A stretch of 64,000 nucleotides of DNA from NCBI GenBank assembly GCA_902796595.1, contig CADBPM010000014.1, positions 1 to 64,000 on the forward strand. Direction: 5' to 3'. The notes under the pieces are model-generated. The model was given only the letters and a program-made list of their open reading frames with translations. It was not told the DNA's origin and ran no database searches. The position numbers and the translations under genes are program-made. Shown here in pieces: positions 25,811 through 34,343 of this stretch. Source of the DNA: an uncultured Lachnospiraceae bacterium (lineage in GTDB: Bacteria; Bacillota; Clostridia; Lachnospirales; Lachnospiraceae). Positions within the stretch are counted from its first letter, which is position 1. Each line of letters opens with the position of its first letter.

Positions 25811-26907
25811 GTGAGAAGAAACCATTCTGGCAGAGCGGCATGTTCATAAGTATTATGGCATCAGTTATCTCTGTCATTGTAGGCCTTGTCCTTGGATTTC
25901 TGTTATTGCTGGTGCTTAATCCTTCAAAGGCAGGAATTGGTATGGGCGCCATGCTGACCACAGGCTTCTCCAACATGGATCAGTTTGGAAAGGTTCTTTA
26001 TGAGTCTGCACCGCTTATGCTTTGCGGACTTTCGGTAGGCTTTGCATTTAAGACAGGTCTTTTTAACATCGGTGCGCCGGGACAGTATACAATCGGTGCT
26101 TTCCTTGCTCTCTTTGGAGCTACTGTTCTTCAGCTTCCTTGGTGGGCAAATCTTATTCTTGCACTTATAGGCGGAGCCGTCTGGGGTATTTTTCCGGGAC
26201 TTTTTAAGGCTCTCTTTAATGTAAATGAAGTTATTACTTCTATTATGTTTAACTGGATTGCCATGTACCTTGTAAATCTTCTTTGTGCCAATACAAAGAC
26301 TATGCTTGCAAGTGCATGGGGAGCATCAAACTCCGACCGTACTGCAGACCTTTCAAAGGCAAACCCTTCGGCAATCATTCCAAAGGGTGGCTTACAGCTT
26401 ATATTTGGCAATTCACCATGGATAAATATAAGTGTCATCATTGCTGTTGTTATTGCTGTTATTATGTGGTTCATACTTGAAAGAACAACTTTCGGCTATG
26501 AATTAAAGGCAGTAGGTTTAAATAAAGATGCATCACTTTATGCCGGTATCAACTCAAACAGAGCTATCGTGCTTTCAATGGTCTTTGCAGGAGCTCTTGC
26601 AGGACTTGGCGGTGGTGTATCATATCTTTCAGGTACAGTTCAGTATGTACTTCAGAAAGCCATACTTGATATGGGATTTAATGGTATTCCTGTAGCACTT
26701 CTTGCCAACTCAAATCCTCTAGGTACGATTTTCTCTGCGATCTTTGTTGCCTATATTCAGGTAGGTGGTTCTGCAATGCAGCCGAATTTCTCATCTGAAT
26801 CAACAGAGATCATAATAGCAGTTATCATTTATCTTGCAGCATTTGCTCTTCTTATGAAGGGTATTATATCCAACTTCCTTTCAGGAAAGAGAAAGGAGAA
26901 GAACTAA
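25807..26907 (+). CDS. Nucleoside ABC transporter permease (NupB/YufP-like)
   Basis: Encodes 366 residues with about ten membrane spans of the BPD_transp_2 family. A FKTGLFNIGAPGQYTIGAFL motif, NEVITSIMFNWIAMYLVN, and ERTTFGYELKAVGLNKDASL (the cytoplasmic coupling loop) are typical of nucleoside permeases. The start overlaps the ATPase stop, and its own stop overlaps the next ATG (TAATG), so the three are translationally coupled. Confidence 0.92.
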   Translation: MSEKKPFWQSGMFISIMASVISVIVGLVLGFLLLLVLNPSKAGIGMGAMLTTGFSNMDQFGKVLYESAPLMLCGLSVGFAFKTGLFNIGAPGQYTIGAFLALFGATVLQLPWWANLILALIGGAVWGIFPGLFKALFNVNEVITSIMFNWIAMYLVNLLCANTKTMLASAWGASNSDRTADLSKANPSAIIPKGGLQLIFGNSPWINISVIIAVVIAVIMWFILERTTFGYELKAVGLNKDASLYAGINSNRAIVLSMVFAGALAGLGGGVSYLSGTVQYVLQKAILDMGFNGIPVALLANSNPLGTIFSAIFVAYIQVGGSAMQPNFSSESTEIIIAVIIYLAAFALLMKGIISNFLSGKRKEKN

Positions 26908-27893
26908 TGAATACACTTGCAAATATCATAGCGCTTACAATAGTTTTTGCTGTACCGCTTATGCTTGTTGCACTTGGCGGTATGTATTCTGAACATTCAG
27001 GAGTTATAAATATTGCCCTTGAGGGTATCATGATAATAGGAGCTCTGTTCTCCTGTTTCGCACTCAGTGCTCTTGACAAGAGCGGCTTTGGTAAGGTACA
27101 TCCACAGCTTTCCATGCTTCTTGCCATAATCATAGCGGGAGTTTCGGGATGTGTATTTTCACTTCTGCTTGCATTTGCAGCGATCAACCTTAGAGCAGAT
27201 CAGACAATAGGCGGTACCGCACTTAATATTTTTGCACCTGCTTTTGCAGTCGTGTTTACATGGGCTGTTCAGGGACAGGGACTTACAACCATCCAGATTC
27301 CTACATGGGTTCGTATTACTCAGGAAAGCCTTGGCTTGAAGCCTTTTACAGGTTTTTGGAACAACCTTATTTTTAAATATTTCTATATAACGACACCGAT
27401 TGCTGTTGTGCTTTTTATAGCTGCATGGCTTCTTATGTACAAGACAAAGTTTGGTTTAAGGCTTCGTGCCTGCGGTGAGCATCCACAGGCTGCAGATTCT
27501 GTTGGTATCAATGTATATAAAATGCGTTATGCAGGCGTTATGATATCCGGTTTCCTTGGCGGTATCGGCGGTCTTGCCTATACTATCGCAGTTGGATCGG
27601 GCTTTAATTCGCAGGTTGGTGGTTATGGTTTCCTTGCTCTTGCAGTTATGATCTTTGGTAACTGGAAGCCATTCAATATCCTTGGAGCAGCAGTTTTCTT
27701 TGCTTTATTCAAGACTATTGCGGCTTACAATTCATCAATACCATTCCTGCCTAAGTTTGAAGGTCTTACAGATAAGGCATCCCTTTATCAGATGCTTCCT
27801 TATATCGTAACCATGATAGTTCTTATCTTCACATCAAAGAACTCTCAGGCACCAAAAGCCGAAGGTATCCCATACGATAAAGGATCAAGGTAA
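26907..27893 (+). CDS. Nucleoside ABC transporter permease (NupC/YufQ-like)
   Basis: Encodes 328 residues with about nine membrane spans, the partner of the preceding permease. Motifs: GGMYSEHSGVINIALEGIMI near the N-terminus, NLRADQTIGGTALNIFAPAF, and the coupling loop KTKFGLRLRACGEHPQAADS followed by VGINVYKMRY. It completes the importer. 110 bases with hairpins separate it from uridine phosphorylase. Confidence 0.92.
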   Translation: MNTLANIIALTIVFAVPLMLVALGGMYSEHSGVINIALEGIMIIGALFSCFALSALDKSGFGKVHPQLSMLLAIIIAGVSGCVFSLLLAFAAINLRADQTIGGTALNIFAPAFAVVFTWAVQGQGLTTIQIPTWVRITQESLGLKPFTGFWNNLIFKYFYITTPIAVVLFIAAWLLMYKTKFGLRLRACGEHPQAADSVGINVYKMRYAGVMISGFLGGIGGLAYTIAVGSGFNSQVGGYGFLALAVMIFGNWKPFNILGAAVFFALFKTIAAYNSSIPFLPKFEGLTDKASLYQMLPYIVTMIVLIFTSKNSQAPKAEGIPYDKGSR

Positions 27894-27912
27894 TTACTGT
27901 CTAAGAGAGGGG

Positions 27913-27986
27913 CCCATCGAAGATGGGAAAGTCGGCTTAGACTAGTATCGCGAAGCGATACAGAATAATCTGTTTTTTAATTTTTA
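27913..27986 (+). terminator. Hairpin series, probable partial terminator before udp
   Basis: Three stems follow one another: CCCATC-GAA-GATGGG (27913-27927), GTATCGC-GAA-GCGATAC (27945-27961), and CAGA-ATAA-TCTG (27961-27972) before T6. The next gene starts 15 bases after this block, so readthrough or processing is likely. Confidence 0.55.
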
Positions 27987-28003
27987 ATACAGGAGGTCTG
28001 CTA

Positions 28004-28786
28004 ATGGTAGATTATACAGAGGGTTCCGGGAAACAGTATCATACCGGAGTCGGAAAAGGAGATGTGGGAAGATATGTTATTCTTCCGGGCGATCCTAAGA
28101 GATGCGAAAAAATAGCAGCTCATTTTGATAATCCTAAATTCGTTGCAGACAGCAGAGAATATGTGACATACACAGGCACACTTCTCGGAGAAAAGGTATC
28201 GGTTACAAGTACAGGAATTGGCGGACCGAGTGCTTCCATAGCAATTGATGAGCTTTCAAAGTGCGGTGCCGATACTTTCATAAGAGTTGGAACCTGTGGC
28301 GGTATGCAGGAAAATGTTATCGGCGGTGATGTGGTCATTGCAAACGGTGCTATCCGTATGGAGGGAACCAGTAAAGAATTTGCACCTATCGAGTACCCTG
28401 CAGTGCCGGATTTTGATGTTACGAATGCACTTGTAAATGCAGCAAAGAGCCTTAACAATTCTTATCATGTAGGTGTTGTAGAGTGCAAGGATTCTTTCTT
28501 TGGACAGCATGAGCCGGAGATAATGCCGGTAAGCTACGAACTTATGAATAAGTGGGAAGCATGGCTCCGCATGGGCTGTCTTGCCTCCGAAATGGAAAGC
28601 GCGGCGCTTTTCATAGCCGGTTCATTTTTAAGAGTCCGCGTAGGTTCATGTTTCCTTGTTGTTGCTAATCAGGAAAGAGCAAAGAAAGGTCTTTCAAATG
28701 AGCAGGTTCATGATACTGAAGGCGCTATCATTACTGCCGTAGAGGCGATAAAACTTCTTATTGAACAAGATAGAAAAAACAGGTAA
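28004..28786 (+). CDS. udp: Uridine phosphorylase
   Basis: Encodes 260 residues of the nucleoside phosphorylase NP-I family. [19 protein letters not shown] (phosphate-binding loop), [12 protein letters not shown], and the substrate segment [15 protein letters not shown] with the ribose-binding Glu-Met-Glu fit the uridine phosphorylase group rather than DeoD. It splits uridine to uracil and ribose 1-phosphate after import by the upstream ABC system. AGGAGG precedes the ATG; cdd follows after 11 bases. Confidence 0.9.
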   Translation: MVDYTEGSGKQYHTGVGKGDVGRYVILPGDPKRCEKIAAHFDNPKFVADSREYVTYTGTLLGEKVSVTSTGIGGPSASIAIDELSKCGADTFIRVGTCGGMQENVIGGDVVIANGAIRMEGTSKEFAPIEYPAVPDFDVTNALVNAAKSLNNSYHVGVVECKDSFFGQHEPEIMPVSYELMNKWEAWLRMGCLASEMESAALFIAGSFLRVRVGSCFLVVANQERAKKGLSNEQVHDTEGAIITAVEAIKLLIEQDRKNR

Positions 28787-28797
28787 CAGGTGGTTTT

Positions 28798-29235
28798 ATG
28801 ACAGATAAAGAACTTGTCAGTGAAGCTCTTGAGGCAAGAAAGATGGCTTATGCACCATACTCACATCATGCAGTAGGAGCCGCTCTTCTTACAAAGGACG
28901 GAAAAGTGTACAGAGGATGCAATATAGAGAATGCAGCCTACACACCTACCAACTGCGCAGAAAGAACAGCGCTTTTTAAGGCAGTCAGCGAGGGAGACAG
29001 AGAGTTTAGTGCCATTGCGATAGTTGGAGGTCCTGATAATGCAGAGCATCTTGGCATTTGTGCTCCCTGCGGTGTTTGCAGACAGGCACTTAATGAATTT
29101 GTCGATGCCAAAACTTTTAAAGTGATTCTTGGTACCGATGATCCTGAGAATATGAAGGTCTTTGTCTTAAGTGAACTTCTTCCGCTTGGCTTCGGTCCAC
29201 ATGATATGGCGTTTCTTGAAGATTACAAGGCTTGA
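28798..29235 (+). CDS. cdd: Cytidine deaminase
   Basis: Encodes 145 residues, homotetrameric type. Zinc ligands are Cys53 in TNCAERTA and Cys91 and Cys94 in APCGVCRQAL; Glu55 is the proton shuttle. It converts cytidine or deoxycytidine to the uridine form, feeding the uridine phosphorylase just upstream. Last gene of the nucleoside salvage locus; a strong terminator follows. Confidence 0.95.
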   Translation: MTDKELVSEALEARKMAYAPYSHHAVGAALLTKDGKVYRGCNIENAAYTPTNCAERTALFKAVSEGDREFSAIAIVGGPDNAEHLGICAPCGVCRQALNEFVDAKTFKVILGTDDPENMKVFVLSELLPLGFGPHDMAFLEDYKA

Positions 29236-29249
29236 TAAAAGATATTTTT

Positions 29250-29283
29250 CCCGGTATGCTATAACATAGCATGCCGGGTTTTT
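29250..29283 (+). terminator. Rho-independent terminator after cdd
   Basis: CCCGGTATGCTAT-AAC-ATAGCATGCCGGG followed by TTTTTC. Confidence 0.9.
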
Positions 29284-29287
29284 CTTC

Positions 29288-29308
29288 TTATTGCATTATC
29301 GGACAAAG
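29288..29308. repeat. Short dispersed repeat, copy 2
   Basis: Twenty of 21 bases match the copy at 21721-21741 (TTATTGCATTATCGGACAAA plus G). It lies directly after the cdd terminator. Confidence 0.5.
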
Positions 29309-29482
29309 CCAGGTATACAATAAAAAGATTATTTCACTTATGATGCACTTGAAAAAAAGCTGAAATTATATTAAAATTACGCTATATAAGTCTGTTTAGA
29401 AATGTTACTGTGTCGGGCTGCATTGATTTTGGGTGTATTTCGACAGAACGTAAAAATGCATGTTGCTGTAACGGAGAATATA

Positions 29483-30520
29483 ATGACCAAAAGAGAACAA
29501 TTTTCGGCAGAAGAAATATCAGCGTTCTGCTCACAGACAGCTATGGTACTGAATGGCGGCATTCCTCTTTATGAGGGGATGCATATACTAACAGAACAAT
29601 TTGAGCAGGGAAATACGAGAGATGTTCTCAATGAAATTGATGATAAAGTGCATAGAGGCAATACTTTATATGTTGCCTTGAAGGAGTCGGGTGCATTTCC
29701 TGAATATATGTGCGAGATGGTGAAAGTAGGTGAAACTACCGGTAAGATAGAAAACATCATGAGATCCTTAGCCTCCTTTTATGAAAGAGAAGGGAGAGTG
29801 AAAGAAAGCATAAAGAGTGTTATCAGTTATCCTACAGTGCTTTTTTTACTTATGGCTGTGATCGTTTTTATGATCGTTTTTAAAATAATACCAATGTTTC
29901 AGGATATTTTTCTTGAACTTGAAGGAAGTAATGATCTTAGTGCTTTTTCGGGCGGACTGCTTGCAGGAAGGATAATATCAGGGCTTATTTTCCTAGTGCT
30001 TGTTGCTATAGTGGTGGTTCTTATCGCTTATAGGACAAGAGCTGGTTATGTTGCTATTACAGGCTTTCTTGAAAATAGTCTTCTGACTCACAGACTTGCG
30101 GACAAGATAAGTGTGGCAAAATTTATCTCTGCCTTGTCGGTTATGGTGTCTGGCGGAGTGGAGAGTGTCGAGGCGGTAAAGAGGTCAGGGCTTGTAGTTG
30201 ATAATAAAAAAATACATGCAAAGGTAAATAAATGCATTACACTTCTTTCATCCGATAAAAAACTTAATGATGCCTTGATGGAGGCAGAGCTTATTGATCC
30301 GCTCAGAGGCAGGATCTTAGGCGTGGCTGAGATCAGTGGCAACGTAGATGAAGTGCTTGAAAAAATATCCAGTCAGTATGATGAAGAGGTTTCTCAAAGG
30401 CTTGCAGCACTTTCACAGATAATTGAGACAGTGCTTATAGTGCTTCTTGCCATATTTGTAGGAGCGATATTGCTTGCTATAATGGCTCCGCTTATTGATA
30501 TAATATCATCGATAGCGTAA
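29483..30520 (+). CDS. Type IV pilus / type II secretion inner-membrane platform protein (PilC/GspF-like)
   Basis: Encodes 345 residues with two GspF domains. The first is cytoplasmic (SAFCSQTAMVLNGGIPLYEG, VKVGETTGKIENIM) followed by a membrane helix pair near 115-185. The second (FISALSVMVSGGVESVEAVK, VAEISGNVDEVLEKISSQYD) is followed by a final helix LIVLLAIFVGAILLAIMAPL. An ATG at 29483 with GGAG six bases upstream is chosen over the longer frame from 29402. It opens a six-gene operon whose last gene is pilT-like; no PilB/GspE assembly ATPase is seen. Confidence 0.85.
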   Translation: MTKREQFSAEEISAFCSQTAMVLNGGIPLYEGMHILTEQFEQGNTRDVLNEIDDKVHRGNTLYVALKESGAFPEYMCEMVKVGETTGKIENIMRSLASFYEREGRVKESIKSVISYPTVLFLLMAVIVFMIVFKIIPMFQDIFLELEGSNDLSAFSGGLLAGRIISGLIFLVLVAIVVVLIAYRTRAGYVAITGFLENSLLTHRLADKISVAKFISALSVMVSGGVESVEAVKRSGLVVDNKKIHAKVNKCITLLSSDKKLNDALMEAELIDPLRGRILGVAEISGNVDEVLEKISSQYDEEVSQRLAALSQIIETVLIVLLAIFVGAILLAIMAPLIDIISSIA

Positions 30521-30532
30521 TGAGGACTTCCT

Positions 30533-30862
30533 ATGAAAAATTTCAAAAATGCTGCATTAAGAGAAAGACAGCTCATAAGGCGGGCTGCTCTGATTGCTGT
30601 AGTTGTCGCTGCAATAACTTTTTTTACAACAGCGGTGTTTTATATAGCTGATATCTCACAAAGACAGGGACTTCTTTTGACAAGGCAGGCTGTTACGCGA
30701 ACTGCGGTCGAGTGCTATGCATCAGAAGGCATTTATCCGCCAAGCGTGAAATATATGGAAGAAAATTATGGACTTAAATATGACCACACGAAATACGTGA
30801 TATTTTATGATGCGTTTGCTTCCAATATAATGCCGGAAATTGAGATTTACGAGAAGAGGTGA
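30533..30862 (+). CDS. Small membrane-anchored pilin-like protein
   Basis: Encodes 109 residues: basic N-terminus, one membrane helix at about 18-43 (AALIAVVVAAITFFTTAVFY), and an extracytoplasmic part with SEGIYPPSVKYMEENYGLKY. A YP...Y-GL pattern like this recurs in Gram-positive pilin-like proteins. There is no Gly-Phe prepilin cleavage site, so it may be a non-cleaved assembly component. Unnamed family; role inferred from its place between pilC-like and pilT-like genes. Confidence 0.6.
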   Translation: MKNFKNAALRERQLIRRAALIAVVVAAITFFTTAVFYIADISQRQGLLLTRQAVTRTAVECYASEGIYPPSVKYMEENYGLKYDHTKYVIFYDAFASNIMPEIEIYEKR

Positions 30863-30866
30863 GGAG

Positions 30867-31358
30867 ATGTTTCTGCGGAAGAATTACGGACTGATAAGAG
30901 CCGCAAGTCTGATAGCAGTTATGGCTCTTTTTGCTATTTCCGGTGTGGTCATGATAAATGTCGGAGTTATAGTATATAAGAATATAGCGGAAGAAAATCT
31001 GGAAAATTACGAACTGCAGACTGCTCTTTCCTATATCAGGACAAAACTTGAACAAAACGATGAAAAAGGCAAGGTTGAAATAAAAAATATCGCAGACGGC
31101 ACAGGACTTATCCTTAAGGAACATACAGATGAAGGCGAGAATATAGAAACTGTGATCTACTGCTATGATGGCTCTATAAGAGAATTTACACATGATGCGG
31201 ATGCCCCATTTCAACCTGAGGATGGCTTTGAGATAATAAGAGCTGCGGCAATAACGGTTGAAATGCGTGACAATGGGCTTGTCAGACTGACAGCTACGAA
31301 TACAGGCGGCGGAAGCAATTATACATATGTGGTGCTCAGATCGGAGATGGAATATTGA
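30867..31358 (+). CDS. DUF4860-type membrane-anchored protein
   Basis: Encodes 163 residues: one N-terminal helix (about 8-32) and an external beta-rich domain, NYELQTALSYIRTKLEQNDE, KNIADGTGLILKE, VIYCYDGSIREF. This is the pattern of DUF4860, minor-pilin-like proteins in clostridial pilus loci. GAGG overlaps the previous stop; the ATG at 30867 is chosen over an upstream in-frame codon inside the preceding gene. Its TGA overlaps the next ATG. Confidence 0.65.
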   Translation: MFLRKNYGLIRAASLIAVMALFAISGVVMINVGVIVYKNIAEENLENYELQTALSYIRTKLEQNDEKGKVEIKNIADGTGLILKEHTDEGENIETVIYCYDGSIREFTHDADAPFQPEDGFEIIRAAAITVEMRDNGLVRLTATNTGGGSNYTYVVLRSEMEY

Positions 31359-31798
31359 TGAAGCAGGAAGAAACAGGCGATTTCGATGTAAGAGTATTGG
31401 CATTGGAACTTATTGTTGTGACAGCTCTTTTTGCAGTTATCAGTGTGTTTCTTATACATTTTTTTGTTTCGGCATATTCAATATCGAATAAGGCAGATGT
31501 TCTTAATAATGCGAAGACTAGAGCAAGTGCAACTATGGAGCTGCTTAAATACTTTGATGTGAATGAAGTGGCAGAAGAGGAAGGATTTGAGAAAAGATCA
31601 GAGGATACCTATTCGGCGTATTTTGACAATGAGTGGGCGGATTCATCCGAGGTAAGTGCAGATTATGAGATACGGGTGATATATAATAAAAGTAAAGCTG
31701 GTGTCGATGGATTGTATACAGCAGTTGTCAGCGCCTATAATAAGAGAAACAATGAGCTGATCTATGAGCTGACGGATGATATATACAAGAGGAAATAA
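31358..31798 (+). CDS. Minor pseudopilin-like protein (PilV/GspI-like)
   Basis: Encodes 146 residues. After a short acidic head comes a hydrophobic helix with a pilin-like Glu (LALELIVVTALFAVISVFLI), then ATMELLKYFDVNEVAEEE and an external domain. The Glu resembles Glu5 of type IV pilins, but the Gly-1 cleavage residue is missing. ATG at 31358 overlaps the upstream TGA. No defined family recognised. Confidence 0.55.
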   Translation: MKQEETGDFDVRVLALELIVVTALFAVISVFLIHFFVSAYSISNKADVLNNAKTRASATMELLKYFDVNEVAEEEGFEKRSEDTYSAYFDNEWADSSEVSADYEIRVIYNKSKAGVDGLYTAVVSAYNKRNNELIYELTDDIYKRK

Positions 31799-32239
31799 AT
31801 GAGAGAAAGAAAAAGAAGGATGAATGCAGGCGGTGCCCTTATCATTCTTATAATCATTGTTATAAGCCTTTCTGTTTTTGCCCTGCTTTCGGTAAGAAGT
31901 TCGATGAATGCGTTAAGCCTTGTAAAAAAGAATGCCGACTCGGTAAAAATATATTATGTGATGGATGCAAGGGCGACGGACATACTTGCTGAAATAGATA
32001 CAATGGTTAAAAGAAAAGGAAATGCCGGATTTAGTGTAGATTCATTTTCAGATATAACAGCTTTTACTGAAACGGATATAAGAAGCGGAAAAGTAAAGAG
32101 TCTTTCTTATGAAGTTGTAAACGGCAGAAAGGTCCTTTCTGTTAAGATAAGCTATGATGGAACAGAACTGATTGTAGACAGATGGCGGCTTAGAACTGAG
32201 ACAGATGAGTCGGAATACACTATAGAATTACCTGATTGA
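31799..32239 (+). CDS. Small membrane-anchored protein, pilus-operon component (PilX-like N-terminus)
   Basis: Encodes 146 residues: positively charged start (RERKRRM), then NAGGALIILIIIVISLSVFA, a helix like the PilX N-terminal segment, then a coiled-coil region and an external part ending acidic. The start abuts the preceding stop with no gap. Family not recognised with certainty; it could be the GspK-position component of the minor-pilin complex. Confidence 0.55.
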   Translation: MRERKRRMNAGGALIILIIIVISLSVFALLSVRSSMNALSLVKKNADSVKIYYVMDARATDILAEIDTMVKRKGNAGFSVDSFSDITAFTETDIRSGKVKSLSYEVVNGRKVLSVKISYDGTELIVDRWRLRTETDESEYTIELPD

Positions 32240-32250
32240 TGGAGGAAAAT

Positions 32251-33306
32251 ATGAAAGCAGATGAAATACTTACTGAGGCAGTGAAGAAGAATGCATCGGA
32301 CATTTTTCTTATTGTAGGACAGCCGGTTTCTTATAAGGTAGAGGGTATCATTTTGAAAAAAGATGATGAAAAACTTGTGCCGACAGATACCGAAGAAATC
32401 ATAACAGATATTTATGAGAAGACTGGCAGAAGTATGAGCCGTTTTATTCAGTGCGGCGATGATGATTTCTCACTTTCAGTACCACAGTTAGGTCGTTTTC
32501 GTTGTAATATATTCAGACAGCGCGGCACATTTTCAGCAGTTCTTCGTGTAGTTAATTTTGACCTGCCTGATTACAGGAAGATGAGAATACCGGATACTGT
32601 TATGGATTTTGCAGAACTTAAGAAAGGTCTGGTCCTTGTAACGGGTGCGGCAGGGAGCGGCAAGAGCACTACTATCTCATATATTATCGACAGAATAAAT
32701 GAGACAAGGAATTGCCATATTCTTACGCTTGAAGATCCGATAGAATTCCTGCACAGGCATAAAAAAAGTATCGTCAGCCAGAGGGAAGTGAATATAGATA
32801 CAGAATCTTATGCCACAGCCTTAAGAGCTGCAATGCGCCAGAGTCCGGATGTTATTCTTGTAGGTGAAATGAGAGACTATGAGACTATAGATGTTGCTAT
32901 GACAGCCGCAGAGACAGGACATCTTGTGCTTTCAACCCTCCATACACTTGGAGCAGCGAATACTATAGACAGAGTCATAGATGTATTCCCCGCAAGTCAG
33001 CAGCAGCAGATAAGGGTTCAGCTTTCAATGGTACTTCAGGCTGTTGTAAGCCAGCAGCTTCTTCCGAGTGTAAATGGTGAGCTGCTTCCTGTATTTGAGA
33101 TAATGAAGGCGAATAGCGCCATAAAGACCATGATAAGGGATAACAAGGTACATCAGATAGACTCTGTCATATATGCGTCCGGAAGAGAAGGAATGTGCTC
33201 TATGGATTCAAGCATTCTAGAACTTTATACGCAGGGACTTATTGACAGACAGACTGCTATAAACTTTGCTTCAAATCAGGATGCGGTAAAGAGAAGCGTG
33301 AATTAA
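32251..33306 (+). CDS. pilT: PilT-like type IV pilus retraction ATPase
   Basis: Encodes 351 residues. A PAS-like N-terminal domain (ADEILTEAVKKNASDIFLIV) is followed by a RecA-type ATPase with Walker A TGAAGSGKSTTISYI (about 130-144), the Asp box LEDPIEFLH, Walker B DVILVGEMRD and the His box HLVLSTLHTLGAANTIDRVI. PilT-class features (AIRAGM-like C-terminus weak: NSAIKTMIRDNK) fit retraction rather than assembly. GGAGG precedes ATG 32251, which I prefer to in-frame ATG 32239. Confidence 0.85.
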   Translation: MKADEILTEAVKKNASDIFLIVGQPVSYKVEGIILKKDDEKLVPTDTEEIITDIYEKTGRSMSRFIQCGDDDFSLSVPQLGRFRCNIFRQRGTFSAVLRVVNFDLPDYRKMRIPDTVMDFAELKKGLVLVTGAAGSGKSTTISYIIDRINETRNCHILTLEDPIEFLHRHKKSIVSQREVNIDTESYATALRAAMRQSPDVILVGEMRDYETIDVAMTAAETGHLVLSTLHTLGAANTIDRVIDVFPASQQQQIRVQLSMVLQAVVSQQLLPSVNGELLPVFEIMKANSAIKTMIRDNKVHQIDSVIYASGREGMCSMDSSILELYTQGLIDRQTAINFASNQDAVKRSVN

Positions 33307-33319
33307 ATAGAGCCTTTAT

Positions 33320-33369
33320 AAGCAGGTGGAAATATTGAACGATGGTTTCAATATTTCTGCTTGCTTTTT
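33320..33369 (+). terminator. Rho-independent terminator after the pilus operon
   Basis: A long stem (AAGCAG...GAAATATTGAA with TTCAATATTTC...TGCTT) with a small internal mismatch, followed by GCTTTTTG. Confidence 0.75.
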
Positions 33370-33380
33370 GAATGTGGACG

Positions 33381-33389
33381 TGTTATAAT
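33381..33389 (+). promoter_or_regulatory. Extended -10 promoter for rpsF-ssb-rpsR
   Basis: TGT-TATAAT (TATAAT at 33384-33389). The 5' leader to the rpsF start would be about 75 bases; ribosomal S6 leaders in Firmicutes often carry an S6:S18 binding hairpin, which I cannot confirm by eye. Confidence 0.6.
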
Positions 33390-33470
33390 TACGATTTGTG
33401 AGACTAATTAAATTCCTTGTCCGTTATAGAGATATGGCGGGCCAGAGACCAAAAGGAGGTGCAGACCACT

Positions 33471-33758
33471 ATGAATAACTATGAGTTAGCATTAGTAGTC
33501 AATGCAAAAATCGAAGATGATGCCAGAGAAGCTGTTGTTAACAGCGTAAAGGATCTCATCACACGTTTTAACGGCACAATCACCAATGTAGACGACTGGG
33601 GCAAGAAGAGACTTGCATACGAGATCAAGAAGATGCATGAAGGATACTACTACTTCATCCAGTTCGATGCTGATTCTACAGTACCAAGTGAACTTGATAG
33701 CCGTATCCGTATTATGGAAAACGTTTTAAGATTTTTATGCGTTAGACAGGATGCCTGA
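33471..33758 (+). CDS. rpsF: 30S ribosomal protein S6
   Basis: Encodes 95 residues of the standard S6 fold: MNNYELALVVNAKI, then WGKKRLAYEIKKMHEGYYYF and a C-terminal IMENVLRFLCVR. Binds 16S rRNA together with S18. The strong AAAGGAGGTG eight bases before ATG 33471 sets the start; the upstream extension to 33417 is not coding. First gene of the classic rpsF-ssb-rpsR operon. Confidence 0.97.
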   Translation: MNNYELALVVNAKIEDDAREAVVNSVKDLITRFNGTITNVDDWGKKRLAYEIKKMHEGYYYFIQFDADSTVPSELDSRIRIMENVLRFLCVRQDA

Positions 33759-33774
33759 ATAAGGAGGTTTTCCT

Positions 33775-34242
33775 ATGAATAAAGTCATCTTAATGGGACG
33801 TTTGACCCGTAATCCTGAGACCAGATATTCTCAGGGAGATAATCAGATGGCAATCGCAAGGTTTTCCATTGCAGTAGACAGAAGATTCAGAAGGCAGGGA
33901 GATCAGGATACAGCTGATTTCTTCAACTGTACAGCATTCGGCAAGCAGGCTGAGTTCGTTGAAAAGTATCTTAAGCAGGGTACCAAGATCGTTCTCACAG
34001 GTCGTATTCAGAATGACAATTACACCAATAAAAATGGTGAGAAGGTATATTCAGTACAGATTATTGCAGAAGAGATAGAATTCGCGGAAAGCAAGGCAGC
34101 AGCTTCACAGAATGGGGCAGGCTACCAGAACGACAATTCTGGATATCAGTCACAGAACTCGGGTTCTGAGGCACCAGCAGCACCAGCTGACGGCTTTATG
34201 AATATCCCGGATGCAATAAGCGAAGAACTGCCATTTAACTAA
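33775..34242 (+). CDS. ssb: Single-stranded DNA-binding protein
   Basis: Encodes 155 residues. An OB-fold DNA-binding domain covers about 1-105 (MNKVILMGRLTRNPETRYSQ, FFNCTAFGKQAEFVEKYLKQ, GTKIVLTGRIQNDNYTNKNG). A flexible Gln/Asn/Ser/Ala-rich linker follows, then the acidic tip AISEELPFN, a slightly altered form of the DDIPF tail that docks partner proteins. Lies 16 bases after rpsF. Confidence 0.96.
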   Translation: MNKVILMGRLTRNPETRYSQGDNQMAIARFSIAVDRRFRRQGDQDTADFFNCTAFGKQAEFVEKYLKQGTKIVLTGRIQNDNYTNKNGEKVYSVQIIAEEIEFAESKAAASQNGAGYQNDNSGYQSQNSGSEAPAAPADGFMNIPDAISEELPFN

Positions 34243-34273
34243 TTATAGTCATATTGCAAGGCAGTATGATGTG

Positions 34274-34318
34274 ACCCTCTTAGGTTGCTTTTGGGCAACT
34301 TCTTTGAAGAGGGTTTAT
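34274..34318 (+). promoter_or_regulatory. Stem-loop between ssb and rpsR
   Basis: ACCCTCTT (34274-34281) pairs with AAGAGGGT (34307-34314), enclosing a GGTTGC/GCAAC inner stem; GTTT follows. It is 26 bases before rpsR. It may act as a weak terminator or a processing/autoregulation site setting the S18 level. Confidence 0.5.
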
Positions 34319-34343
34319 GAAAATAACCAGGAGGTAAGTCAGC

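Noticed and set aside
27913..27961. Short palindromes read as a CRISPR array
   Set aside because: They are different hairpins, not direct repeats with regular spacers, and no cas genes are present.
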